A stretch of 64,000 nucleotides of DNA from Glossina fuscipes. Lineage: Eukaryota; Arthropoda; Insecta; Diptera; Glossinidae. The notes under the pieces are model-generated. The model ran no database searches and had not been told where the DNA came from. It worked only from the letters and a program-made list of their open reading frames with translations. The translations under genes were made by a program, and so were the position numbers. The stretch is from assembly GCF_014805625.2 (NCBI RefSeq), contig NW_023998423.1, forward strand, positions 2,353,388-2,417,387. Direction: 5' to 3'. Positions 37,000 through 48,779 of this stretch are shown in pieces; the first letter of the stretch is position 1; each line of letters opens with the position of its first letter.

Positions 37000-37075
37000 A
37001 GCATGGCCGAACAAATAAGTATCGCGGCAAGTCGGTGTTCGCGGGTTCAAATCTGAATGCGGTTTAACCAAACTT
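37000..37075 (+). repeat. tRNA-derived SINE-like fragment
   Basis: An A-box-like TGGCCGAACAAATAAG begins at 37004 and a B-box GGTTCAAATCTG begins at 37044, 40 bases apart. The middle (ATCGCGGCAAGTCGGTGTTCG) resembles the fragments at 19003-19080 and 52337-52400. The arms do not make a clean tRNA cloverleaf. Confidence 0.5.
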
Positions 37076-37252
37076 GACGGTGGCTACAGGGAGTGCTTAG
37101 AGTCGATAGAGTCCCACTTGTTTCTAACCATCAGTGTGTTATACTTTTATATAATAGAGATTCCCCGAGTGCGGGTCATGTTAAAACAACATTTTTGAAT
37201 TCTTTACGGATTCTTTCGTGAAGCACTATAAACCTACTGATCGGTCTCATCC

Positions 37253-37330
37253 GCCTGAGTGATCAAGTAGGGAAAATATCTCGACTAATAACTCAATGGT
37301 CGTGGGAGCAAATCACATCTGCGGAAGAGT
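37253..37330 (+). repeat. tRNA-derived SINE-like fragment, decayed
   Basis: The sequence 'gatcaagtaggg...tctcgactaataactcaatg...gggagcaaatcac' follows the fragment at 19003-19080 block by block with about one third of bases changed, including the trailing 'tctgcggaagagttt'. It lies 180 bases beyond another family copy on the same strand. Confidence 0.45.
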
Positions 37331-38045
37331 TTGCAATAAAACTGATAGCCTTAGATGCTAGTGCTTTAAGACTTTAGTCTTGGAATTTATTTCTCTGACT
37401 AAATTATTTACAATGATAATAATAATAATAACACTGATCGATCTGAGAGTGAAAAGCAAATAAACATTTTTCCAAATATTACTGAGACTGAATTTACTTA
37501 TTTCGTTAAATAATTTCAAATATAAACGCATCTGTTTACATTGCGCTTGAAAGTTTATTAAGATTCATTTTGAGAACTTTGTATGTGCATATGTTTAGAC
37601 TAGAAGTACCAAAACAACTTTCAACGAAAACGAAAACAGTAAACAAGCGAATGCGACGGAGCACAGAAAAGTTAATTCCTTGCTAGCCCAACATTCCACT
37701 GGTCATGGAAATTTGTCGAGTTATTTGTGTTGTTTCAAAATACGTGCCAAGGCATAAACAACGACGCAGGAATATTTGGGAACAGACTTTTCAGATAATC
37801 TGCTAGCGGTCCGTAGTAGACTCCGAAGGATGTTAGCAATTTATCGGTTTTTTACAAGACATGTCTCGACATAAAGCCGCACAAGGGCGACACCCGAACG
37901 TTTAATCTCAGACAAGGACGAGAGAAGCAAAGTGATATAGTGAGGGTCAAGAATCCATGAGGTTCCATCCCGAGCCAATGCAAAAGCGGTTTGTTCGCTC
38001 ACTTCTACTGCGCCCATAAACAAAAAAACACAAGCACACACGTAC

Positions 38046-38049
<4 letters not shown>

Positions 38050-38081
<32 letters not shown>
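38050..38081. repeat. (TA)n microsatellite
   Basis: About sixteen uninterrupted TA units. Confidence 0.9.
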
Positions 38082-38083
<2 letters not shown>

Positions 38084-38374
38084 AAGATTTTTTCCTAAAT
38101 CTCTATAATAAATTCTTCTCTATTTTTCCCCCTTTCAATCACTTAATGAATAAAACATACTAACGACAACTTGGAACAATTGTTCTAACTCATGAAAGTA
38201 GAATTAATTCAACAGAAAAATAATGAAAATGTTATCGCATTTAAGAGTGTAGGCTTGGCAGACTTGCATCAAAGAAATTCATTTAAAAGTGAGATCACGA
38301 TTTTAAGTTAATTTAATTATATCCAATCAACCTACACGTTGTTGTTACGGCAACTTTTTTAATTGAAAATTATT

Positions 38375-38437
38375 CTCCCACTTAATGCACCTCGTGAAGT
38401 GTCATCGAAAAGGGCTCAGATTTTCATCAAGTGGGAG
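38375..38437. repeat. Inverted repeat, 13-base arms
   Basis: CTCCCACTTAATG (38375-38387) and CATCAAGTGGGAG (38425-38437) pair with one G-T position, leaving a 37-base loop. Confidence 0.7.
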
Positions 38438-41400
38438 AAAACCCACATGCAAAATCTGCATTACGACGAAGCCGAGCAACGACAGCAGAGATATAATACC
38501 TTCTATGGACCTCATAGACTAATTGTGTTCTTTCGTTATCAAGAAAAGAACAATTCAAAAAACATTGACGTCTGCTGGTATGCGAACGTGTGCGTCCGGA
38601 CCACTGTGATAGAGTGTCAATAGGTTTTAACGTACTACACCAACGCGTCTTTTAGCGGGTTTTTTACACATCAATTGCTGAATAACATAAGAAGAAGAAG
38701 AAGAAAAAGTACACTTTTAAGTATTTGAAAAAAAAAAAAAATTATTAACAAATGCCAACAGCGGAGCTATTCTCGCGAGCAGTCTCCAATTAGAGAAACT
38801 CTTCTTAGCAGAAAAGCTGGAGCCTTTCGAATCGCTCTCAGTCTCACATCGTCCCGGAGATCGTCTTGATAAAGCTGCAGTAGCATATTTTTGCCTGAAA
38901 GTGCTTTTAAATGAAATCCAATTTCAAACACAGTCTTTGGAATATTAGGAAAGGTAGGAACCGGCAGGTAAACCATCGATTTTAATTAACGCGACGCGAG
39001 TAATGGATTTTACCACACCCACTATTAAACAACATTTCATTTCAAACTCTATTAGAAAGCTTAAGATGGTCGAAGTTTTTCTGGAAGAACGAACTTATCG
39101 CCAAATACTTTTCTTTCGCATTAAGTGAAACTCTGAGATCCACCAGTTGACAAAAACAACCAAATTGTTGTCCTCTTAAAAGTTTTACTTGAGTAACAAC
39201 CATCTACCAAGAGCAACCATTTTTGTCAAGAGAAAAATAAAACTTTAATTTATTATTAATTTATTATTATTTTCAGTGAACCTCTCTAATCTGGAAGCAA
39301 AGATCGGCTCTAATCTGAAAGCAAGACAAGACAATTCTCCGACTCGCCTGACCGATAATACTGGGAAATCTTTTTGAAATTTGTGCAGTTCCCATATAAC
39401 AGTACCACTCAACGAATGGCTTGCGTTACTGAATTTGCTTTGCGGTTATATTGCGAGAATAAACGCAAAAAAATAATCGATTCTCCATTCTACCTTTCAG
39501 CTGGCCGAGCAACTACCGCTTTCGTTTCCTTATATTCTGTTCCAATTGGGAGCCATGTTTCACTTAGTTGGCATTTTCCTATCGATGATTTGTTACCTCT
39601 TTGCTTAACAGTACTCGTAATTATTTGCGTGTCCGTAGATGTTGGTGATACAAAAATTGCAGAGTGTGGCTTGCAGTCCAATGCTTGGCATTTGCATTGG
39701 TGCGGACCGTACTCTCTCTTATATGTGGCTGCGATGGTAACAATACAATACATGTTCAGTAGCGATTTGATTGATGAACGCATCCTTTATTTTCTTCTTT
39801 TACAGAACACGTGTTCTTCTCTATTGCTTTGCATTGTTTGCCTTGAAGAACGACGTCAACCTTTACATGCTTTACATGCTACGTTGTTGAAAATACGGTA
39901 AAGTTTGTCAAAATTTTCAATAAATTAAAAAATTCAAGGCCTACCTATTGGTCACAATGCAAAGTGTTTTCTTTGTGAACAAGTAGTTACATCTACCACA
40001 TGTTGTTTTTGCTGTCTGTGCGTATATATATATATATATGTATGTGAATACATGTGTGCTAGCACTTGGCGACTTAATTTAAAATTTTACGTTTTCACTT
40101 CAATTTTTATGTCAGTTTTTTTTTGTGCTTGAATTTTTCTCTTTTGTACATTTTTTATTTATTTTTTTTTTCAGTTGTTGTTGTTATACGTGTATTGTCG
40201 CATTTCGAGCAATGAGCTTTAGTTATATTAAATGCTATCTATCCATAGACAGTGAAATGTGTGTGCATGTGTGCTTGCAGTGTATTTATTTATCATAATT
40301 CATTGTAGACGAACGCTTCGAAAACAACAACCATTCACTTTATTTTATTTAAGTTCTTTGTTGTTTGCTTTGCACAAAATCATTTTCAATTAAAATTCTT
40401 TCCATATTTTTCTATTTATTTAAAATTATTTGAAATATTTAAAGTTTTTGTTGTTGCCGTCATTTAAAGCAATCACATGAATAGTAAATTTAAAAAAGTA
40501 TTTAATAACTTGAGACTGTCCGTCTTGTTCTCTTCCACTAAGCTATTATTTTTATGCCAAGTCCAAGTTTGATTTATCAAAGAGAAACACAAACATTAGG
40601 AACATTAGGAACATTACAGAATAAGAAATATATTCTTAATTGAGGTGCGGAATTCAGTCTGTCCGTCTGGTCGCCTACCAAAATCGCTTCAACGATTCGG
40701 AAAACTTTCGCAAATGCGTGGAAAACTTCTCATGTCTATGAGACATATAAATATCTTCGCTCACAGTTACCTCACCAGTAAACACAAATTTCCGTTCCTT
40801 TCTTCCACTCGGCTATTTAATTAGTTTTACATTCATTTCATTGAAAACTTTATGCACACATTTTATGTATCGCGCAGGGTATTTACAATATCGTATCGTC
40901 CTATAATGCGATAGCAAAAAACATTTCGTCCGGGAATGGCATTTGCAAATAACTTACATGTTAAGTGGATTGATTCGTTTCAAATTTCTAATAAAATGCA
41001 TTTAAATAATGATTTTAATCGTTTTTTACTGGAATATCTCTTACTTAGGATAAACTTATAAAAAGACGCGGCATGGGTTCGGATTACGTCTACTAGTGCT
41101 GATAAAAAACACAAGAAAGATCGAATATGCAGTGGTTTGAGGTAAAACATTCCAAAACAAAATTCATGGTTACATGGCACAGTTGAGACGATTAGTACGC
41201 AACTCGAACTCAAGAGTTGCTTTGCATAAGTAATGATGAAAGCCTAAAATGTATGAGTAGTGGCGATGAGACTTTGACATATGCTTACGATTCTCCTTCG
41301 CATTCTTCTACAAATTTATTCATTGCAAAATTTATCGAGAACGATTTCCAATAAAAGATGAATAAACTAACTATTGGATCTGATGGTAAACTTGCGCCAT

Positions 41401-42319
41401 CTGTTGGTGAAAGTTGTGTCGATCCGACTTCGAAGAAATGTTTGCATAAACATTTGAAGCGGGAACGTTTTTCAAATAGGTAAAGAAGTTTTTTTCGATC
41501 CGTTTTGAATAATTCGACTGCGTTATTATGTGTATATGTATACTTTTGCATATATATGTATATTTTGTGCTATGTTTATATCCATTGCCTTCATCAAGAG
41601 ACTACGCAGCAACGAGATACAGAATAACTGATGCATGATGAATGATACACTAAATTGGGGAAAAATGATGAGCAACCCCAGAACATGCGCTCGGACTGCC
41701 AGAAGACACAGCGCAGCAGGACGCAATGTTTGAGATGTTTTGATGGAATCTACGGACACTGACTTGTTTTGGCTCAAGGGCAAACTCTACTGGAAACACT
41801 TCGGGCCGCAGTACTTTTCACAAGTCGTTGCATTAGTAACTGTATTAACGAAAGTGGTGGAAGGGCATATAATACCCTATATAATGTTGTTGTGTGTACT
41901 TGTTTATTCAAAAACGTAAGTGTAGTGGTATTAAAGCTTCGGTCTTGTATTTAGTATTTAGTAAAAAGCAGTTATTTACTTATGTCTTGAATCTTACATC
42001 AAATAGTTTAAGGTTATATATGAACTTCGAGCAATAAGAAAACTGGAATGAAAGAAAAAGAAAAGAAAATGAAAAAACATGTGAAATCCTAAAGTCAATG
42101 ATGTTGTGTTTTTCTTTTTCCTCTTTCTGCAAAAAGATATATTTGTCAATCAGACCTGTATGTCTTCAACTTTCTTGCCTCTCGGCTGGCTAGCAATTAT
42201 TGAAGTTTATGTAATAAAATGAAAAACAAGAGGAAAAGAAAAAACTTCAGCCTTAAGCTACAATATATTATCAGATTCTTGTTCTTTTTGTTGCTGTCGT
42301 TTTGTTTTTTGCTTTTTTT

Positions 42320-42350
42320 TGTTTTGTTTTGTTTTGTTTTGTTTTGTTTT
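42320..42350. repeat. (TTTTG)n microsatellite
   Basis: Six tandem pentamer units TTTTG. The ORFs that cover it on both strands are low-complexity artefacts. Confidence 0.9.
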
Positions 42351-43279
42351 CTCCTTACAACTTTTTTTGTTTTCTTTCTTACTTTCCTACTTTTACCAAA
42401 GCCATCATTGTCAGCTGTGTACGTCTTATATATGCAAACACTCAGCGCAATATAATGGGTGGAACTATAAGAAAATGACTTGTGGTTTACAATGCGAAAC
42501 ACACACACACATATCCCTATAAGCGTAAATGTACAACATATAGCATTGACAGACGAAGCTTTTTTTTTTTTTATATATTACAAAAAAAGCTTTGCATATT
42601 GCCTTTCTTTTTTTGTATCGTTACTGTTGCTGTTGTCACTCTTGTGCTTTTGTTACTTTCGTATTATGTTAATGACGATTGCTGTTTTTTTTTGCTTAAT
42701 TATATATAAAAGGAAGCTTCAATGTTGTGTCCGTATGTTTGTTTGTTATTCGGAATATATGATATTGTAATACATGCAATATATTTGTATAAAACTCACC
42801 CTTAAACGCAACCAATTAGTGGGCGGAAATTCAATTACAATTCAATTAAATATGTATGTTGGCATCCATACGTATAATGCTCTCGATGTCTGACTTGTTG
42901 TTATATATGTATATATATATATGAGAAGAAGAAGAGTACATATATTATTTCAAAAAAAAAAAAAAGGTACATTTTGATGTTTTAGTTAGAAATGAGCACG
43001 AAGAGAAGAAGAAGAAAGGAGAATGAGGGAGTGAATGCGGAAGCGTAGAACCGAACAGAACGAAAACAGATGTTTTTTTTTTTTTTCTCAATTTTATAAA
43101 AATTTTATTTCGCATTTATTTATTTTCAAGAGCCATACAACTACAGATTCCTATAAATTGCGCAATAGTTCAAAGTACAAACATTAAGCGGAAGCAAGTC
43201 TTTTGTGGTAAACTTTTTAGACAAGTTTGCTTAATTTTCAAATTCAGAAGGTATTAGATGAGCGTTTGCCTCCACACTC

Positions 43280-43302
43280 TATATATATATATATATATAT
43301 AT
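43280..43302. repeat. (TA)n microsatellite
   Basis: About eleven TA units, followed by the common fly motif 'atgtacatatttatat'. Confidence 0.9.
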
Positions 43303-44341
43303 GTACATATTTATATACAGAACACATCATTCGTAGAACAACGTTTAAATATTGACGAACCCGTATGATACATAAGCAGACGTCAAACAAAAATCCCTTA
43401 GACGTGTGGCGGTAATCCTCTTGGAACTTGGTTAAGTATTATGTCGGGAGGACCACTTGAGCCTTAGTTCAAATCGTTTGTCGCATTATTACGTAGGTCC
43501 TCGGTTTTTTTCTCCCCTTTGTCATTATCTGTTCAATTTGCACTTACACACAAAAGGATATGTATTTAGAATACTTTTGCGATTATGTAAATTTACTATT
43601 ACACAGATAAAGTTTCTAAGCCCGTCTAAAGGCCTGACCTTCCTTGTAATTTTAAATGTATTCTCAAAGTTCGTTGGCACAAGTAGCTTGGCTTAATCCT
43701 CCAAATGAATACTAAAAATATGAAGGGATTTGTCTGCTAAAAAATTCTTCTATCAGAAAAATCGAATTTGTGTTATACTTCTATACAATTTTTCGGAACT
43801 TTTCGGATGTAAGGTAAGTAATCCGCAACGTCTTCAATGGCTTTGGGTTAGATTCGAGAGCGTGCGCAATGCGGATCGCTTCCTTCCCTGTAACTGGCTG
43901 TGAAAACAATTTCTCTGCGTCCATTACTATTCAGTCACGATTTTACTGATTTTTTTAAATATTGTAGTACTGCGGCGATCACTGAGAGCCACACAAAAGG
44001 TAAACTTGTAGATAGCGATTACTTTTGCTTCCCGATTTCGCCTAAGGAAAGATATTGAAACATAAGTTCCTCTTCTATTCATTCGTTTGGCTGTACTTAT
44101 GCCCTTAAGTTATTATACGGAAGTGTAAATAACATACGTTTTTTGAAGGTCGAGTTTTATGCTAAAAAAATATGTTTGCGGGCAAAGTGAGTTTTTCTGC
44201 TTATTTGCCAAACTGGGTGTTCGCCTGAATTGCGCATTACTGAATGGGTGCATTACTATATAAAATGAGCAACTAATTACGATACAGACTGAGCGAACCA
44301 ATAATATCAATTGGAGAGCTGAATATTTATGGTGCCCTCAT

Positions 44342-44715
44342 TTTGATTTTGCCTTTAGGCATTTGATTTAGACATTGATCGATGATGCGCAGGGACTGCC
44401 GCACTTCTTCAACACGACACAAATAATGATAATCACAGTCGCCTTTAGTTCCAATTGCTATACCAAATTCAATAAGATCATAGGCATCGTAGGGCTGTTA
44501 TTTCCGCAAATCCCATTTAATACCAGAGCCTCGAAGCATTACGCCACTAAAGCCATAGTTTAGAGCTTCCTCAGCCGTAACAGTTTCAGTATCTACTGTG
44601 CGTTGCACCCATATGCGATTTGTAGTGAGAACATCTTCTACTTCATCCGAACGTTCAGCAAATTTCGAAGCAAATTCATAGATGTCGTCCTTAAGACCAA
44701 TCGGAAGGTCTAGCA
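44342..44715 (-). pseudogene. Fragment of NDUFS2/ND-49 (complex I 49-kDa subunit), broken
   Basis: The minus strand encodes about 120 residues that closely match the 49-kDa iron-sulfur-protein subunit of mitochondrial complex [22 protein letters not shown], then [12 protein letters not shown], then [20 protein letters not shown]. An in-frame TAA (44500-44498) follows. The frame then continues Q-P-Y-D-A-Y-D and [21 protein letters not shown] before similarity ends. The full protein is about 450-470 residues; both ends are missing. It has no intron and is flanked by unrelated sequence, so it is probably a truncated retrocopy. A duplicated single exon cannot be excluded. Confidence 0.88.
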
Positions 44716-47290
44716 TGCCTTTGATCATAGGGGCAGTAGAGCATTATGAATTGCTGTAATCAACCAAATGTTGCTTAGGAAAGGCTAATCGACTACAATA
44801 AATGATGCACATAAGCCGCAAAATGGACGCAATATGCCAAAACTCAAGATATCGAGATTTATAAGTATTGCGGTAGCCGAGAATCCAGGCCCAAGAAATA
44901 TTAGCAGCATTAAATTGGAAGGTGCTATTCTCCGTGCTACTCTTTTGAGCCCTCCTTCGTTCCAGCACAAGATGCTTTCTTACGTGGATGGTCAATGAAA
45001 GGAGTTTTTTTAGTCTCATAAGAGAAGTCACGTTTTTGGTACAAAGTTGATGTCTCGCCAAAAAGTTGTGAGAACTATTAACTAGAGGTAGACAATACTG
45101 TACATAGCCCATATTTTTGTCGTTTCTAAAAGGCAGGCTAAAAGGCGCGTCTGCTAAGGTAACTGATAATTGAGCGATACTGAAAAAATAACAAAATGAT
45201 TAGAAAAACTGAACGAAAATAGAAATAAAGCATAAATAGAAGAAAAAATCTTACAAAATTGTTATGAGAAATTAAAAAAAAGAAATGTTGCCCTCTTCAC
45301 ATACGCGAGACACTAAACGCAAAATGTTGCTAATGCAATGTTCGCTCTTATACGCCTAATGTTGTTGCTTTTTACCGAATTTAATTCTCCCTATGCCTTA
45401 CGCAACTTTGGATATTATATTGTGTTTCACTTCGTGAAGCTAACATTCTACGACACCATTAGTAGAAATGAATGAATCACTTTGGCCATCAGTGATTGAC
45501 CGGGGCCAGGGTAATGAAATCAAGTTTTTGTGATGGGTTTTAGTATTTTTCACGACATATCGAAAATCTACAGTCGCGTGATATCTCTGAAAATTGTTAT
45601 AACGCGATTTGGACATTGTATTATTTCAGTAGTTGTACTAAAATTTTTCATGAGGTTTGGTAGCAATATATTAACGCTTTTAGTTGTGTGTTCGTAATTA
45701 GATGCTTAGTTTGTTTTATATGTGGGTGTTTGCTAATATTATTTAATTTTGTAGAATACTACGTTTGTTTTTTATTTCGCAATAAATCGTAACTTAGCAA
45801 AGACATTTTTAGCGAAGACATGCACTTTAAAAATATGGGTTATCTTGGTGAAGAATCTTCACTTCAGTTATATCTTGAATTAAAATCCTCGTGTTATATG
45901 TTCTATAATAAAAGTTCAACTTTGAAGGAAGGAAGGCGGGAACTAATTCACGGCCCTGGTAGAACAAATAAAAATAAAACCACTGCTCGTAGCGCTGTTA
46001 GATTTCCCCCGTTAGAAATTAAAGGAATTTAAATAATATTTTGCGATCTTGATCATGCAAAGCCAATTGGGCATCGACATAGAAAAGTAGAATTGACATA
46101 CCCTGGTGGTAACGTAGCGGTGAGTATAAAAGTGAGAGATTTTTCATCAAGATCAAGATTTTAAGTCCATTTATAATCATTTTAATATTGGGAAATTTTG
46201 ATAACCTTGACATGCTACACAGATTTAGACGCGATCGTTTGTTTGTCCCTCTGCCTATTCATATTATAATGTTGTCTAAGTCACAACCAAGGAGATAAAG
46301 AGCTGGATTTTGTCTTTCGAAAGCTTTAGACTTTACAGACAATCATTCGTCGCTAACGATAGCTTTGAATATTTCACAAGCAAGCTACCAACTAGGGAGT
46401 AAATATTACCAAGCAATTTCATCATCTTCCCGTTTCCCAATGTATCGCATTAATCAAATAACAAGAAACATAGAAGAAGTATGATGGGCATTAGGAGGCG
46501 TCCTACCTTAAAGCGCACAACACGTAAGTTTACAGATTTAAATGCCGAATATTAATAATAATGTAATTGCGGGAAACTCGTGTAAGAGTCTTCGACTGTT
46601 AGCATAGCATGGTCAGCCTAAGGCAAGGATAATGAAATAACTTTTATGTACAACAGTAGCTTTGGATAATAATGGTTAAATTTAGCCATACAATGGTTTC
46701 GCTTTTGTACATTAACAAAAAAATAGAGAAGAAACTCTTCCTTTTTTCCTTTTTTTTTGCTCAAGCACTTTAAGCGATATTAATAGTGAGTTATGTTGAT
46801 GTACGCACATACATATATGCAGACACAATTTAATGGTTTAAAGTAAACCATACATAGATAGCAATGGAATTCATGTTTTGTTTGTATGTATAGTGTTAGT
46901 CCTATACCCAAGAGTGCCATTAAATTGTTAGAAATAACATCGAAACCATTTAATTTGATTGAATAACCATTCAGCCATCCAGTCATCCAGTCAAAATCCC
47001 AGACAAAGCAAAATGAAAGGTTCACATAAGGTCAATATTGATGAGGACGCCGTATACGTCATTCAAGTTAACTAAACTTATCACAAATTGTAATAACAAG
47101 GTTGTAAAAGTCAAACAACTCGACTCAACAACAATATACAGTGGAAATTTTCCGCAGCGGTAAGGCAAAGTTTCGATTTGTCTAATAAAATAGCATAACA
47201 AACAACGAAACCATTTGTTGACTATTGAACAGTGAAAAGTCAAAGTATTTCACACATCATTAATAAAAAAAGAAAAAAAAAAAAACGAAA
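44716..47290. other. Unassigned region beside the NDUFS2 fragment
   Basis: Bases 44761-45112 are open for long stretches on both strands (the plus strand reads I-S-R-F-I-S-I-A-V-A-E-N-P-G-P-R-N near 44850-44900). No family was recognised. It may be another gene fragment co-inserted with the NDUFS2 piece. The rest shows nothing. Confidence 0.35.
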
Positions 47291-47408
47291 AACGAAAAAC
47301 CTCTCACACTCACTGTTCAACAAACACGCATAAACTGTGCAATGACGAACAATCACAATACGAGATGGAAAGAATGGAAAACTCACACATATCGAGTGAT
47401 GAAGAGAG

Positions 47409-47413
<5 letters not shown>

Positions 47414-47441
<28 letters not shown>
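47414..47441. repeat. (GA)n microsatellite
   Basis: About fourteen GA units inside a purine-rich stretch. Confidence 0.9.
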
Positions 47442-47444
<3 letters not shown>

Positions 47445-47601
47445 AGAACGATAGAAAGAGAGATGAAATTTTATAACAATAAAACTAACACAAGCACATA
47501 AGCATCGCTTACACGGTTTGTTATTAGCAAATTGAGTTGTTAAGCTTACCTCGAATGGCAGTGAATGGCAGTGAGTGATGTGATTGATAAAAAGTGAGAT
47601 A

Positions 47602-47733
47602 TGTTGTTGTTGTTGTTGTTGTTGTTGAGAGATAAACATAAAGCGTGCCATGATTCCATTGTGGTCTGCTTGTAAAGTTAACAAAAAAAACAATAAAGCA
47701 CTTGCGGGCATTTTTGTTGTTGTTGTTGTTGTT
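47602..47733. repeat. Two (GTT)n microsatellites
   Basis: GTT runs of about eight units at 47602-47627 and six units at 47714-47733. They read as poly-Gln or poly-Thr in chance ORFs on the opposite strand; no gene is supported. Confidence 0.85.
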
Positions 47734-48619
47734 TTACAATAGTTCAATAAATTAATTAATTCTGTGTAAAAAAAACCATAAGCAACAATTTGATATATTC
47801 TGATGCCATGCGGCTATGGGTATGGTTGCATTCTGTCTTACCATTGCATTTATGAATTTATTTCTTCATTCTTCATTCATTAATTATTTATGTGCCTACC
47901 TTTGCATTTATTTCTTTATTTTACGATACAACTCGAACCAATCACTCCAAACGTTACATCATATATTCCAAAAAAGGGGAAAAAAAAGCCATGGCCCTGC
48001 ATGCATGTGTAACCATAGCTAATAACATCCATAAACACACGCACGCACGCACGCATACTCGCTTACAGATGAATGCACACTAAAACATTAAATTAAAAAC
48101 AATAAAGAACAAAAAAAAAACGTAAGTAAATAAAAACTGAAATATTTCCATGTACATACATATATATGTTTACATAAAACTTAATGTATATAAGCAAACG
48201 TTGAAAATATTTTACTGTTGTAGCAACAAAACACACGGCAGCCACACAACACAACATTAGCAATACCATTGAATCTATCTGACAGCCACGTCGGACGACG
48301 GCGCTACTTTAATAATGTCAAATACAATTTCAACTTTATGTGGGGTGCCTAAATACATTCGTACAAACGCACATACCAACATACATACATCCAAACGTAC
48401 GTTTACGAATGCCGTTTAAAAAAACCGAATTCTCATATATAACAACGTCTGTGTACGTGTGGTAGCTTGGCTGCATGTATGCATATGTACAGACACACAC
48501 ACAACATAAATGAATGCTTGTATGTATGTTTGGTTTTATTTCAAATATATATGCATTTTTTTAAATGAATGTATATACGTTAAAATAGACAATGTATTTA
48601 TCCACACATACTCACGCAC

Positions 48620-48621
<2 letters not shown>

Positions 48622-48679
<58 letters not shown>
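48622..48679. repeat. Long (AT)n microsatellite
   Basis: About 29 uninterrupted AT units, the longest simple repeat in the window. It is probably length-variable. Confidence 0.95.
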
Positions 48680-48684
<5 letters not shown>

Positions 48685-48779
48685 TATAGATTTCTACATA
48701 TTTATATATGTAAACCTGTGTACGTACAAAATGTTAAAAACATACCAAAAAACGCCATATCAACCAACGAACTAACATG

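Larger units (their letters stand above)
35475..44330. other. Gene-free stretch with SINE pieces and microsatellites
   Basis: No intact known gene was found. Overlapping opposite ORFs at 39374-39901 are longer than neighbours but unassigned. A plus-strand dispersed-repeat piece lies at about 41720-41790, and a possible B-box ('gggttagattcgagag') at about 43845-43860. Microsatellites are listed separately. Confidence 0.4.

Noticed and set aside
42197..42770. Cluster of overlapping Phe/Leu- or Lys/Asn-rich ORFs
   Set aside because: They arise from poly-T and TTTTG repeats; no family features.
47310..47747. 145-codon minus ORF with poly-Gln and poly-Thr
   Set aside because: It is explained by two GTT arrays and a GA array; no domain and no splice context.
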